Shown here: positions 38,960-47,767 of the stretch, piece after piece
Layout: each line of letters begins with the position of its first letter
How positions within the stretch are numbered: the first letter of the stretch is position 1
From: Ilyomonas sp963790435
Lineage (GTDB): Bacteria; Bacteroidota; Bacteroidia; Chitinophagales; Chitinophagaceae
Direction of reading: 5' to 3'
DNA length: 64,000 nt
Assembly: GCA_963790435.1 (NCBI GenBank)
Contig: CAWBOI010000006.1
Coordinates: 186,001 to 250,000 of the forward strand
The notes under the pieces: generated by a model
Seen by the model: only the letters and a program-made list of their open reading frames with translations
Databases searched by the model: none
Told to the model about the DNA's origin: nothing
Program-made: the position numbers and the translations under genes

Positions 38960-39544
38960 CGGTAGTTTTTAGTTTGTTTTCATAATAAATTCTGATCTTC
39001 TTTTTGGAGCGTTTATACAATGCCTTTTATTTCAGATAGCATTGGTAAAAATATTTGCTGCGCTACGTTCAATGAAGTAAACAGGGGCGCTTCTATTTTA
39101 TCCACCACACCTGGTAATGCCCGCTGGTTTGTCCTACACTTTAACGGTGGCATGAGGCAGGTCTTTAGCCAATTCCTTTAGGGACAAAAAAGGACAAAAA
39201 CAAACCATCATCTTTTTTAAAATACATCATACGGAATATCGTTTAGCAAATCGGTTTATCTAAAATAAAATGTAGCCAGTAGTTAATCATTTCTATTATA
39301 CATCCCCACTTGTTTGTTTATGTAACCGATTCTGTGAGTAGAGTATCAGTTTGAAAATAATCATCGTAACCTGTCAGCTTTGCTTATCATTTACTATCAG
39401 GCGAAACGTATAACCTGACAGGTTTTATTTAACATCGTTTCAAATTGATACACTACCATTCTGTGTTTATCAAAGCCTGTTTGTTTTTGCCTGAATTTTA
39501 TGGTTATGCTGTCAATATTAGAAATAAATACTAACACCACTTTT
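38960..39544. other. Intergenic region with a gene relic and a hairpin
   Basis: On the - strand, about 39192-39013, a broken reading frame gives SLKELAKDLPHATVKV and, after a frame change, ALPGVVDKIEAPLFTSLNVA ending LSEIKGIV at a stop. This looks like the tail of a lost gene that I cannot name. AACCTGTCAG (39368-39377) and CTGACAGGTT (39415-39424) form an inverted repeat, the latter inside AACCTGACAGGTT. Neither is clearly a terminator for a flanking gene. Confidence 0.35.
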
Positions 39545-41098
39545 TTACTTTGCACCATCCTTTGCTGTAATGACATTGGCTTCCAGACCGTTTACAGGTT
39601 TATCACTATAAATAACTGCATCACCGGCTCTCACTTCATCTTCTTTTGAGAGATTTAAAACTTTTAATTGCACGGAATGTTTTCCATTTGGCAAATCATA
39701 TTTCCAGCAAAGTTCATGGCGGCGGGCTTTGTAGCTAACCGGCAAGCGGGGCGATTCTATCAGCTTTCCATCCACATACAATTCTGTGTTGAATACATAA
39801 GGTGATTGGCTGTCCCATTTAGAGGCGTCACCGCGCAATACAAAACCGGTGCCTTCAAAATCAAAAAAAATAACGTCTTTGTTATCAGACCATTTTACCG
39901 GTATCTTGGCAACCGGATACAAGCCTTCAAAACTCTTTTCAAATTTTACTGCTGCCGGCAATTGCGTTTTGATGGTGATGTGATTGCCCTCCACTTTACC
40001 GCCGTTGCGTTTAATGTTTTCCAAAGCGTGTTTCGTACCTATCTCATACACGGAGTTAAGCGACATGGAGGTATATTTAAAGTTGATGCCTTCGGCTTCT
40101 TTCAAGCCCATTTTCCAATACGCCGGAATGGCATCGTAACCCAAAATTGCGCCCAGGATACCGCCTGCACTCGATGGATTGCAATCAGCATCCTGACCGC
40201 AACGGGTGGCGACTTCGAGTGTTTTAGTAAAATCTTTTTCGCCGTACAACAAACCCATTACTACGTATGCAGCGTTCACTTTGGCGTCAATATCAAAAGG
40301 AGCAAACACTCCGTCGGGGCAACCAATGTCATCCGACCATTTTTTTTCTACTTCCAGCCAGGTTTGTTTCCAGTCGTACGGATACTTCTTATGCCAGCCA
40401 ATCACATCGTGGATACACTGATAAAACTCGCTTTGTTGCGGAATGGTTTTCAACCCTTCTTCTACAATATAATTGATGTCATCCGAAGTGAACGCCAGCG
40501 AATACATAGCGCCGATATATACACCGCCGTACCAGCCATCGCCGTAGTTCATGATATGCCCCACCTTATCGGAAATAGCAGAAGCTGTATTGGGCATTCC
40601 GGGACTCATTAATCCGGCGAAATCTGATTCGATTTGGTAGTCTATACAATCGGCGTGCGGATTGTTTTTCCAATAGCCCGATTCGGGCGCTTTGATGCCG
40701 TTTAAAATATTGTAACGAGCTGCCTGGTTGGCGTGCCACAAGCTGTAACCGGCATTGGCAAAGGCGTTGGCAAACGAATCAACCGGCGCATCGAGCCCTG
40801 CCCGTTCAAACACATCTACAAAGGTTAAATCCATGTAGAGGTCATCATACAAAAACGGGTTATTGAGCATGGTTTCTTTCAAATAGCCATTGTACCATTT
40901 CAACGGCTGATAATCGCCGATAAAGCTTCCGCTAAAGCGGAACTCATAGGGGCCGCCAAACGTTACGCCGATGGTTTGTCCTGCCCAGCCGCCCCGTATT
41001 TTGTTTTGCATTTGCTGCTTTGTCAGCGTTATTGTTTTCTGCGCATGCGCAGGCAACGCCATCAAACACACGGCTAAATAGCTTAAAATTTTTTTCAT
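39545..41098 (-). CDS. Exported ADP-ribosylglycohydrolase-family protein
   Basis: This 517-residue protein has a signal peptide (ending PAHAQ), unlike the cytoplasmic DraG type, so it acts in the periplasm or outside. The core has RGGWAGQTIGVTFGGPYEF, DDLYMDLTFVDVFE (metal-binding acidic cluster), MNYGDGWYGGVYIGAMYSLA and RCGQDADCNPSSAGGILGAI, the last two being typical metal/ribose site motifs. A C-terminal beta domain of about 150 residues (KWSDNKDVIFFDFEGTGFVL) is extra. It may cleave N-glycosidic bonds of ADP-ribosylated or nucleoside-like substrates, releasing ribose compounds for the nearby transporter and ribokinase. Confidence 0.87.
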   Translation of the reverse strand: MKKILSYLAVCLMALPAHAQKTITLTKQQMQNKIRGGWAGQTIGVTFGGPYEFRFSGSFIGDYQPLKWYNGYLKETMLNNPFLYDDLYMDLTFVDVFERAGLDAPVDSFANAFANAGYSLWHANQAARYNILNGIKAPESGYWKNNPHADCIDYQIESDFAGLMSPGMPNTASAISDKVGHIMNYGDGWYGGVYIGAMYSLAFTSDDINYIVEEGLKTIPQQSEFYQCIHDVIGWHKKYPYDWKQTWLEVEKKWSDDIGCPDGVFAPFDIDAKVNAAYVVMGLLYGEKDFTKTLEVATRCGQDADCNPSSAGGILGAILGYDAIPAYWKMGLKEAEGINFKYTSMSLNSVYEIGTKHALENIKRNGGKVEGNHITIKTQLPAAVKFEKSFEGLYPVAKIPVKWSDNKDVIFFDFEGTGFVLRGDASKWDSQSPYVFNTELYVDGKLIESPRLPVSYKARRHELCWKYDLPNGKHSVQLKVLNLSKEDEVRAGDAVIYSDKPVNGLEANVITAKDGAK

Positions 41099-41120
41099 GA
41101 CAGGTTTTACTTGATTTAGA

Positions 41121-41257
41121 TTATTGATAACTAACAGCTCCTAATATAAGTACTTCTTTGCCGGTTGAAGCGCTGTCGGCATCATTCCCCCATGACAAGA
41201 TTAAGCATATTGTGCCCGGCTTCAAACCGTACATATACCACAACGCATCGTTGTGCT
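41121..41257 (-). pseudogene. Possible C-terminal gene fragment between rbsK and the glycohydrolase
   Basis: One - strand frame gives NDALWYMYGLKPG then DADSASTGKEVLILGAVSYQ and a stop at 41121. This resembles the tail of a carbohydrate-active exported protein (beta-strand pairs, polar end). No start or body exists; it runs into rbsK's 3' end in another frame. It may be a remnant of a deleted gene of the same operon. Low confidence. Confidence 0.3.
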
Positions 41258-42178
41258 TTAACGCGCAGAAAGCCATACGTCTAATTCGCTGCGCTGAGGG
41301 ATAGAAGCCTGTGCACCCATTTTGGTTACAGAAAGGGCTGCTGCGCGACAAGCAAAATCTACAGCGTCGAGTATGGGTTTGCCTTCAGTGAGCGCTACCA
41401 CCAATGCTCCATTGAATACATCGCCCGCAGCCGTTGTATCCACTGCTTCTACTACGGGTGCAGGCACCATTGTGCATACGTTGTTATGCAGCACCAGTGC
41501 GCCTTTTGAGCCTAATGTAATAATGACCGTTTCCACACCTTTTTCTGCCAGTGCCTTTGCAGCGGCTTCGGCCGAACTATTGTCGGTTATAGTGATGCCC
41601 GTAAGCATCTCGGCTTCTTTTTGATTAGGTGTAAGAATAGAAATATTTTGGAGTAACACATCCGGCAAGGAACAAACAGGCGCAGGGTTGAGCACAATGC
41701 AGGCAGTGCTGGCTGCTGCCAGCGAAACCACGTATTCCACCGCCGCAATCGGAATTTCCAGTTGCAATAAAATTACTCCGGCATTTTGGATCGTTGCTTT
41801 CGCTTTAGAAAGGTCGTTTGCACTAAGAGCCGCATTGGCGCCAGACGCCACTACAATGCAGTTTTCGCCTTTGGCATCCACGGTAATCAACGCCACACCG
41901 GAGGGGTGTTTTGCATCGGAAAAAATATGCGATGTGTCAATGCCCTCTTCCTGGAACAACTGCAAAGACTGGCGACCGAAAATATCATTACCGGTCTTAG
42001 CAATAAAGCATACCCGTCCGCCGAGGCGCGCGGCAGCTACTGCCTGATTGGCTCCTTTTCCGCCAGGATTCATAAAAAAAGTACCGCCCAGGATGGTTTC
42101 GCCTGGCGTAGGCAGGTGGTCGGCTTTAATAACCATATCGGTGTTGGAACTCCCGATAACAAGGATGTTTGGCTTCAT
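41258..42178 (-). CDS. rbsK: Ribokinase
   Basis: Ribokinase phosphorylates D-ribose to ribose-5-phosphate in the cytoplasm. The 306-residue length is standard. PfkB signatures are intact: the N-terminal GGTFFMNPGGKGANQAVAAA (residues about 31-50, substrate-binding Gly-Gly) and the C-terminal DTTAAGDVFNGALVVAL (about 247-263) with the catalytic Asp in TAAGD. It is upstream of the glycohydrolase on the same strand with a 160-bp gap that holds a relic, so it probably heads this salvage operon. Confidence 0.94.
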   Translation of the reverse strand: MKPNILVIGSSNTDMVIKADHLPTPGETILGGTFFMNPGGKGANQAVAAARLGGRVCFIAKTGNDIFGRQSLQLFQEEGIDTSHIFSDAKHPSGVALITVDAKGENCIVVASGANAALSANDLSKAKATIQNAGVILLQLEIPIAAVEYVVSLAAASTACIVLNPAPVCSLPDVLLQNISILTPNQKEAEMLTGITITDNSSAEAAAKALAEKGVETVIITLGSKGALVLHNNVCTMVPAPVVEAVDTTAAGDVFNGALVVALTEGKPILDAVDFACRAAALSVTKMGAQASIPQRSELDVWLSAR

Positions 42179-42759
42179 AATGGCAGGAATCGTTTTTCTG
42201 AAGTTAAAGGTATTTTATGGAAATGACAGAACTACTACCAAATAAGGCAGCGCTTAGAGAAACCCAACAATCTGTTTTCAAAAAATAATATTCAAAATAG
42301 TATCGGTATTATTAGTTTCTGTCAGCGCAATTTTTTTATTTCAACCAAACTATTTCAATTCATAAAAGCAGGTTGAATTGATGAAAACGCGTTAAAAATA
42401 TTTACTCTTATTTGTAAAATCTCAGATTTGTTTTTGTGCCTTTTTTCAATACAAAAGAGATAAACCTAACACAAAAAACTGGTGCAGACTTGGTGCTGAA
42501 AAACCAAAAGCAGAAACAGCAGAATAAAAAACAGCATACTATACATGCTAAACCATCAATAAAAAATTTCAGGAGTTGTATTAAAAGTATGAAAGAATAA
42601 AATGTTTGCTATGGTTAGATAAAAAGCAAGAGCCTTTAGTTACAAATTAAAGCTTTTTAGAGCAATCAATTTGCTTCATTATAACTTAAAAACAAGTCAT
42701 TATACTTTTTGAATCACTACCAAAAATTACAGAAGAAAATAAAGCTTCATAAACATACC
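42179..42759. other. Gene-free AT-rich intergenic region
   Basis: 581 bp between rbsK and the AraC gene. I see no credible gene, RNA or hairpin. It must contain the rbsK promoter but no clear TTTG/TAnnTTTG pair was picked out. TTTGTTTTTG occurs at about 42429. Confidence 0.5.
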
Positions 42760-43626
42760 TTACTTCAACCAATATTGTTTTCGATACTGCAAAGGGCTTG
42801 TACCATAAATGGCTCTGAACTGACGGTTAAAGTGCGACACGTTGTTAAAGCCGCAATCAAAGCAGATGTCGGAGATACTCGTTTGATTCTCAATCAGCAA
42901 CTTGCATGCATGGCTTAAACGCAATTCGTTTACAAAAGCTGTAAACGTTTTACGCGTGCGCTGGCTAAAATATCTTGAAAAAGAATTTTCTGCCATGTTC
43001 ACAATGTCGGCTACTTCGGCAATGCGAATCTCACGGTTAAAATGTTTCAGTGTAAATGCAAACACTTTATGCAACCGCTCCGATTCGGTTTCGTTATGAC
43101 CACTGATAACAGTTCCTGAAATGTATTTGTAATCTCTCGACTCTGCGATGGTGTTTAAAATATCGAGCAACTGTAACCAGCGGGCAAAGCCCGTTAGCTG
43201 AAGTAACATCATCATTTTTTCGCTTACCATTTTTGCTGTTTTGCCGGTGATGTCTAATCCTCTTTTCGATTTGGCAAACAAGCTCCGCAGCTTCTTTGTT
43301 TCAGGTATTGAAAAAAAGTTTTCACCAAATGTTTCATCTAAAAAATGAATAACAATTGACTTTGCTTTCCATTTTGTTTTTGCCGCAAAATATTGGGCAT
43401 CATTACGGTATAAGTGCGGTAAATAGGGACCAATAAAAGCTAAATTTCCTTCTTTAAAATCAGTAATGTTATCACCGATAAAACGCTTGCCTGTACTTTC
43501 TGTTACCAACACCAGTTCATACTCAGGATGAAAATGCCAGGGCGTAGGATAGTATTTGTAACTAAATGATTTTACCACAAACGATTCATCGGCTTCTTTT
43601 GGTAAATGTTCTAACGCAGGCTTCAT
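42760..43626 (-). CDS. AraC-family transcriptional regulator (paralogue of 2678-3541)
   Basis: This 288-residue protein has an N-terminal cupin sensor (YPTPWHFHPEYELVLVTEST; EGNLAFIGPYLPHLY) and a C-terminal AraC domain (ISDICFDCGFNNVSHFNRQF; GTSPLQYRKQYW). It starts MKPALEHLPKEADESFVVKSF, parallel to MKPAFESLVTSQMNSFLVRK of the first copy, so the two are clearly related. It is divergent from a PhyH gene 131 bp away, the same layout as at 2678-4490. Its target is probably that neighbour. Confidence 0.93.
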   Translation of the reverse strand: MKPALEHLPKEADESFVVKSFSYKYYPTPWHFHPEYELVLVTESTGKRFIGDNITDFKEGNLAFIGPYLPHLYRNDAQYFAAKTKWKAKSIVIHFLDETFGENFFSIPETKKLRSLFAKSKRGLDITGKTAKMVSEKMMMLLQLTGFARWLQLLDILNTIAESRDYKYISGTVISGHNETESERLHKVFAFTLKHFNREIRIAEVADIVNMAENSFSRYFSQRTRKTFTAFVNELRLSHACKLLIENQTSISDICFDCGFNNVSHFNRQFRAIYGTSPLQYRKQYWLK

Positions 43627-43757
43627 ATTTTAGACGATTTATGTTCAAATTTAAATGTACCGTTTCATAATGATGTTAGAATAGTATCATTTTTGAAAAG
43701 AAAGCATGTAGTTCGAAAGTATAAAGCAGGTTACTTTTATATCCTAAACTACACCGT

Positions 43758-44621
43758 ATGTCATATCAATTATCACCCGATCAAATAAAAGCTTTTCATC
43801 ACGATGGTTATGTGATTGTAAAAGGTTTTTGCAGCCGCCAGGAAACCGATAAACTTTATCAAACTGCATTAGAAGATGATGCGATGCGCAAAAATGCGTT
43901 AGACCTAAACGATCAAAGCGGAAGGAAAACAAAATTGTCCTTGTGGTTTACACCCGGCAATGATGTATTTGGATACTTAACCCGCAGTGAAAAAATAGTA
44001 ACATCAGTTGCTCAGCTTCTCGACAGCGATGCGTCGGTTTGCCACTTTCATTCAAAGCTGATGCAAAAGGAGCCTAAGGTTGGCGGTGCATGGGAGTGGC
44101 ATCAGGATTATGGATATTGGTACAAAAACCAGTTTATGTTTCCTGATCAGCTCATCTCTGTGATGGTTGCCTTAACTGAAGCCAACAAAGAAAATGGTTG
44201 CCTGCAGGTGATCAAAGGTTCACATAAATTAGGAAGAGTGAATCATGGCTTTGCTGGTGAGCAGGTAGGTGCAGATATGGTGATGGTAAACAATGCACTT
44301 ACAACAATGGAACTGGTGTATGTAGAATTACAACCTGGCGATGCTTTGTTTTTTCATAGTAATATCCTACATCGCTCGGAAGGCAATTTATCAGATTATC
44401 CGAGATGGTCTATCATTTCCTGTTATTCATCTCAGTCCAACCTGGCTTATAACGAGGCTTCTACTTCCTGGAAAGAGCCGGTTGCCATTGTGCCTGATGA
44501 AGCTATTTTGCAGTGGGAAGCTTCTTCGCTCTCAGAAGCTGATTTCCTGAAAAAAGAAAACGATCCTGCACTCAAAGAAACCGGCTGGGAAAAAGAAGTG
44601 CCTGTAGAGCAGGAAGCCTAA
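43758..44621 (+). CDS. Phytanoyl-CoA dioxygenase (PhyH) family protein
   Basis: This 287-residue protein is probably a cytoplasmic Fe(II)/2-oxoglutarate oxygenase. It has FHHDGYVIVKGFCSRQETDK near the N-terminus, the HxD in WEWHQDYGYWYKN (residues about 113-125), and the distal His in ALFFHSNILHRSEGN with nearby Arg/Ser. It shares fold and promoter arrangement with the PhyH at 3672 but is only distantly similar in sequence. Divergent from the AraC regulator. Substrate unknown. Confidence 0.9.
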   Translation: MSYQLSPDQIKAFHHDGYVIVKGFCSRQETDKLYQTALEDDAMRKNALDLNDQSGRKTKLSLWFTPGNDVFGYLTRSEKIVTSVAQLLDSDASVCHFHSKLMQKEPKVGGAWEWHQDYGYWYKNQFMFPDQLISVMVALTEANKENGCLQVIKGSHKLGRVNHGFAGEQVGADMVMVNNALTTMELVYVELQPGDALFFHSNILHRSEGNLSDYPRWSIISCYSSQSNLAYNEASTSWKEPVAIVPDEAILQWEASSLSEADFLKKENDPALKETGWEKEVPVEQEA

Positions 44622-44718
44622 TGTTGCTGTACTGATACAAAACAAGCACCTGGTTCAGGCATTCATGAAACGGAACTGCCTGAGGTAGCCAACGAGCAAA
44701 AAGTAGTGAAAAAGTTCG

Positions 44719-44928
44719 GTGAATAGAATCGCTGCATCATTACTTGCAGATTACCCCTATATCAGCGTTGTGCTCAATGGCAAGCACGTCACTAACATTG
44801 ATACGCGCAAGTGGAGTTCCTCCACAAAAAATCCCGACGGTTCTGAGATCCCGAAGTGGCTTATCAAACCGATGTGTCAAAAGAATAAAGAACACATTGT
44901 TGTAATGCAACAATATAGAATAAAATAA
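44719..44928 (+). pseudogene. Fragment resembling a DUF1080-type exported hydrolase C-terminus
   Basis: The frame reads LADYPYISVVLNGKHVTNID, TRKWSSSTKNPDGSEIPKWL and ends near the left end of the IS1 element. Motifs like LNGK, NPDGSEIPxWL are seen at the end of DUF1080 (3-keto-disaccharide hydrolase-like) proteins. Just upstream, another short frame ends GIHETELPEVANEQKVVKKF. There is no signal peptide or body, so this is probably a truncated relic left at the edge of the accessory region. Confidence 0.4.
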
Positions 44929-45591
44929 GGTAGTGTCTTTAAAAGTATGATGGTAAGTTAAGACAGGAAAAGAAGGCAGCAAGGGAGGATAGCTTTGTTA
45001 ATCAGTGAGATTAGCCAAAGAAATAAACCGTCCTTACTGCCGGAGTGCAAAGGATGCTTCTGCGGAGCAGTGGCGTAAGAGATGGTGCGGCAGTGATGAA
45101 TAGGAGCAAAGAAACGGTGCTTCGCATCATTCTCACAACGGCTGTGAGCTTTGAGATCAAGGTGCGCCATCAGCATTACCAATGCGTGCAAATAGATGAG
45201 CAGTGGTCTTATGTGGGGAGGAAGAAAAAGAAAGTATGGATGCTGTATGCTTTTGCGCCTGAGGAAGATAAGATACTGGCTTTTACCATGGGAAAAAGAA
45301 ACTGGAAAACCGTTTACAATTTATGGCTGAAGATAAGGCATCTGGACATTGACTTATTTATGACTGATAGCCGGGAAGCCTTTCAGGTGGTTTTGCCACA
45401 ACAAAAACATCTGATTGGAAAAAAGTTTACCAAAGCCATTGAAGGCATAAATACTTGGTTCAGAACAAGAATCAGAAGATGGGTCAGGGGAACAGTAGGC
45501 TTCTCCAAAAAACTGATTTACCATTATTCACTTATCAAAATGGCTTTCTACCATAGAAACATACGCTCATCATACATTTAATGACACTACC
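44929..45591 (+). mobile_element. IS1-family insertion element, degenerate
   Basis: Terminal inverted repeats are clear: the left end GGTAGTGTCTTTAAAAGTAT and the complement of the right end GGTAGTGTCATTAAATGTAT, with ATG following in both. The 663-bp unit is shorter than a standard IS1 (about 770 bp). No target-site duplication is seen in the flanks. The internal gene lacks its N-terminal zinc/HTH part, so the element is probably inactive. It marks the border between the metabolic region and the mobile/defence region. Confidence 0.85.
45045..45581 (+). pseudogene. IS1-family transposase, N-terminally degraded
   Basis: The 178-residue open frame matches the catalytic half of IS1 transposases: VQIDEQWSYVGRKKKKVWML with the first Asp, DIDLFMTDSREAF with the second Asp, and HLIGKKFTKAIEGINTWFRT with the Glu, then VGFSKKLIYH. 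The N-terminal zinc finger and HTH are in other frames with stops (a trace reads PYCRSAKDASAEQWRKRW). So the protein is unlikely to be functional. Confidence 0.85.
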
Positions 45592-46203
45592 AGAATGTAT
45601 TCCTTGTATGGTATGAAATAATTGAGTACAATTTCATGTTGCCATCAACTCGGGAAATTCGAGATGATCTAATGGTATTTGGCATTGTTATAAATAATAA
45701 AACCAGCAAAATCAATCATTCGCTGGTTTTATCTACATTTTCAATCTCCTTATCGGTGACCGCGTCAGGATTCAAACTACATCTTGAAATGCTTACCCAG
45801 CTTGAGTTTCAAAGAATTTAAAAGTGTGTTCACCGGCTTGTTCACCAGCTTTAATACCAAAGACATAAAGTTAGAATCAATAAGCATTTTAATTCTCTCT
45901 TCACACCTATTTAAATTGGCACAAAACGAATTAATTCTCTCCAATTGATGTTAATAAAGCAATGAATTTATAATTCTGATTTTTTGTACGCACAAGAAGC
46001 AAGCACATTGGAATTCATCTGACTATAAATTAAGCAGACCAACGCCACAGTTCTTTTTTTAAAAATAAATAAATTGCCTAATTTCTTATGATTTTCGAAT
46101 ACAACCACTGGTTTGACCCTCTAATTTTGTTTTTATATTTTCAATCGATAGTATCTAATTGAAGACAATACAACAACAATGTGAAGAAAGAAAACAGTGA
46201 GTT
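45592..46203. other. Gene-free stretch between IS1 and the mobilizable element
   Basis: Six hundred bases, AT-rich. AAAACCAGC (45699-45707) and GCTGGTTTT (45722-45730) form a 9-bp hairpin ending in a short T-run, a possible terminator. A broken frame with FKEFKSVFTGLFTSFNTKDI (about 45810-45870) may be a relic. No integrase gene or attachment site could be identified. Confidence 0.4.
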
Positions 46204-46542
46204 ATGGAAACAGCATTCAACAAAGGAAGAGAAGAAAAGCATCAGCAGTATCCGCAAAAGATTTATGCGCACCAGTTAATCACTTTAGATGATTTAGAGC
46301 AGTTCAAAGAGCAACTCTTTAAAGAACTGGAAGCCCTTATCAAACCCAATCTCCACCAGCCGAAGAAATGGCTTAAATCCCATGAAGTGCAGCGGTACCT
46401 AAAGATATCACCCGGCACATTGCAGAACTTAAAAGCCACCGGTGTCATTCCTTACACCAAGATAGGCGGTGTTCACTTCTACGACAGTGAAGACATCCAA
46501 CAGATTCTGCAAAAAGGAAAGATCAATGAGAGGCTTAAGTAG
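46204..46542 (+). CDS. Helix-turn-helix (excisionase/MerR-like) DNA-binding protein
   Basis: A 112-residue protein with a charged N-terminal half (residues 1-60, coiled-coil-prone; LDDLEQFKEQLFKELEALIK) and a C-terminal HTH of the helix_turn_helix-17 type (KKWLKSHEVQRYLKISPGTL; GVIPYTKIGGVHFYDSEDIQ). Such proteins are common first genes in Bacteroidota conjugative or mobilizable elements and act as excisionase or regulator. It is intact. The next gene follows after 120 bp. Confidence 0.88.
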   Translation: METAFNKGREEKHQQYPQKIYAHQLITLDDLEQFKEQLFKELEALIKPNLHQPKKWLKSHEVQRYLKISPGTLQNLKATGVIPYTKIGGVHFYDSEDIQQILQKGKINERLK

Positions 46543-46665
46543 ATAGTCAATCTATCTATTTTCTACAAGACCATCGGTAGAGTAAACAGAGCTTTGTAAC
46601 GGCTCTGTTTACTTCTCTTATGTGCCTACCTCTAAACATTATCAGCAACAATAAATCACTTGCGT

Positions 46666-47633
46666 ATGCAACTGCATAAGTTATCTCTGCAGGAGATAAA
46701 AGAAATGGACATGGTTGACTACCTGAACAGCTTAGGTTACCATCCTCAAAGAATCAATGGAAACGACTACTGGTATCTCTCTCCCTTACACGAAGAACAC
46801 ACGCCTTCTTTCAAAGTCAACCGGCAGTTCAACTGCTGGTACGACCATAGTTTGGGACAAGGTGGCAACCTTGTTGACTTCTGCATTTTGTATCACCATT
46901 GTTCAGTGAAGGAACTGCTTCAAAAGATGACAGATTCTCTTTCTTTTCATCAGCCAAAAGAACCGTTTTATCCTCACCGAACGATGATAAAACAGTTATA
47001 CAGAGACAAAATGAAAGCTGAGAATCATCTCAATTTGTCCATTGAAAGTGAACAAAAAAGCAGCATCAAAATCAAAGAAGAAAAGACAATCACAAGCTCT
47101 TTTTTACTAAGCTATGTAAGGAGTAGAAACATACCCGTTGAGCTTGCTCAAAAGCATCTGAAAGAAGTGCATTATGAACTTTATGACAAGCCTTATTATG
47201 CGCTTGGTTTTAAGAACGATTCCGGTGGTTACGAACTACGCAGTAAATACTTCAAAGGCAGCAGTTCACCGAAGGATGTAACTACCATTTTGTGCGGTCA
47301 ACAATAGCAGAAGAAATAAGCGTGTTTGAAGGCTTCTTTTCTTTCCTGTCTTACCTCGCTGTTCAGGAGAAGAACAACTTCCCCTGACAAATTTTCTGGT
47401 GCTCAACAGCCTTTCCTTGTTCCATAAAAGCTTAGAAAAGATGGAAGCCTACACAAAGGTTCATCTCTATTTAGACAACGATACAGCCGGTAATGAAGTA
47501 ACCGCAAGAGCACTGCAAAGGAGCGAAAAGTTTAAGGATGAAAGAGGAGTTGTACAAAGGACATAAAGATTTTAATGAGTGGTTGGTTCAACAAAATCAA
47601 AAGCCAAAGCAAAGTCATCGGTTGCACCTGTAG
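46666..47633 (+). pseudogene. Toprim-domain primase of mobile element, frameshifted
   Basis: The intact N-terminal part (to 47307) carries a CHC2-like zinc-binding fold without all cysteines (YWYLSPLHEEHTPSFKVNRQ; FNCWYDHSLGQGGNLVDF). Past the stop the family sequence resumes in other frames: IAEEISVFEGFFSFLSYLAV, then TNFLVLNSLSLFHKSLEKME with the toprim acidic motif VHLYLDNDTAGNEV, then KELYKGHKDFNEWLVQQNQK to a stop at 47631. At least three frame changes are needed (near 47300, 47383 and 47540). Start ATG 46666 or the upstream TTG 46660. Confidence 0.85.
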
Positions 47634-47662
47634 CCACTTTAATTACATCAGTAGCCAGCTAT

Positions 47663-47712
47663 GTTTTGGGTGCCCCCAAAACGCTGTCCTTCTCATGCTG
47701 CCGTTGGCAGCA
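47663..47712. other. Candidate origin of transfer (oriT): two adjacent perfect hairpins
   Basis: GTTTTGGG/CCCAAAAC (47663-47670, 47675-47682; loop TGCC) and TGCTGCC/GGCAGCA (47696-47702, 47706-47712; loop GTT) lie 55 bp upstream of mobC. Origins of transfer are usually inverted repeats directly upstream of mobC/relaxase genes. The nick site is not identified. Confidence 0.5.
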
Positions 47713-47767
47713 TTCGGTCAGGGTAGCAAAATGGTTTAATTGATGATAAGAAAAAAAGGAGTGAAGA

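Noticed and set aside
39806..40612. A 268-residue open frame antisense to the ADP-ribosylglycohydrolase gene
   Set aside because: The other strand is a full-length conserved family; the antisense product has no signal, motif or ribosome-binding context.
2871..43000. CG-centred palindrome-like strings such as GTAAACGTTTTAC at about 42941 as LacI operators
   Set aside because: They fall inside the conserved HTH codons of the AraC gene and are explained by its protein sequence.
44958..45191. 77-residue - strand open frame within the IS1 element
   Set aside because: It lies inside the degraded part of the transposase gene and has no independent support.
45636..45821. 61-residue open frame in the gap after IS1
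   Set aside because: No motif, no start context and it contains the hairpin at 45699-45730.
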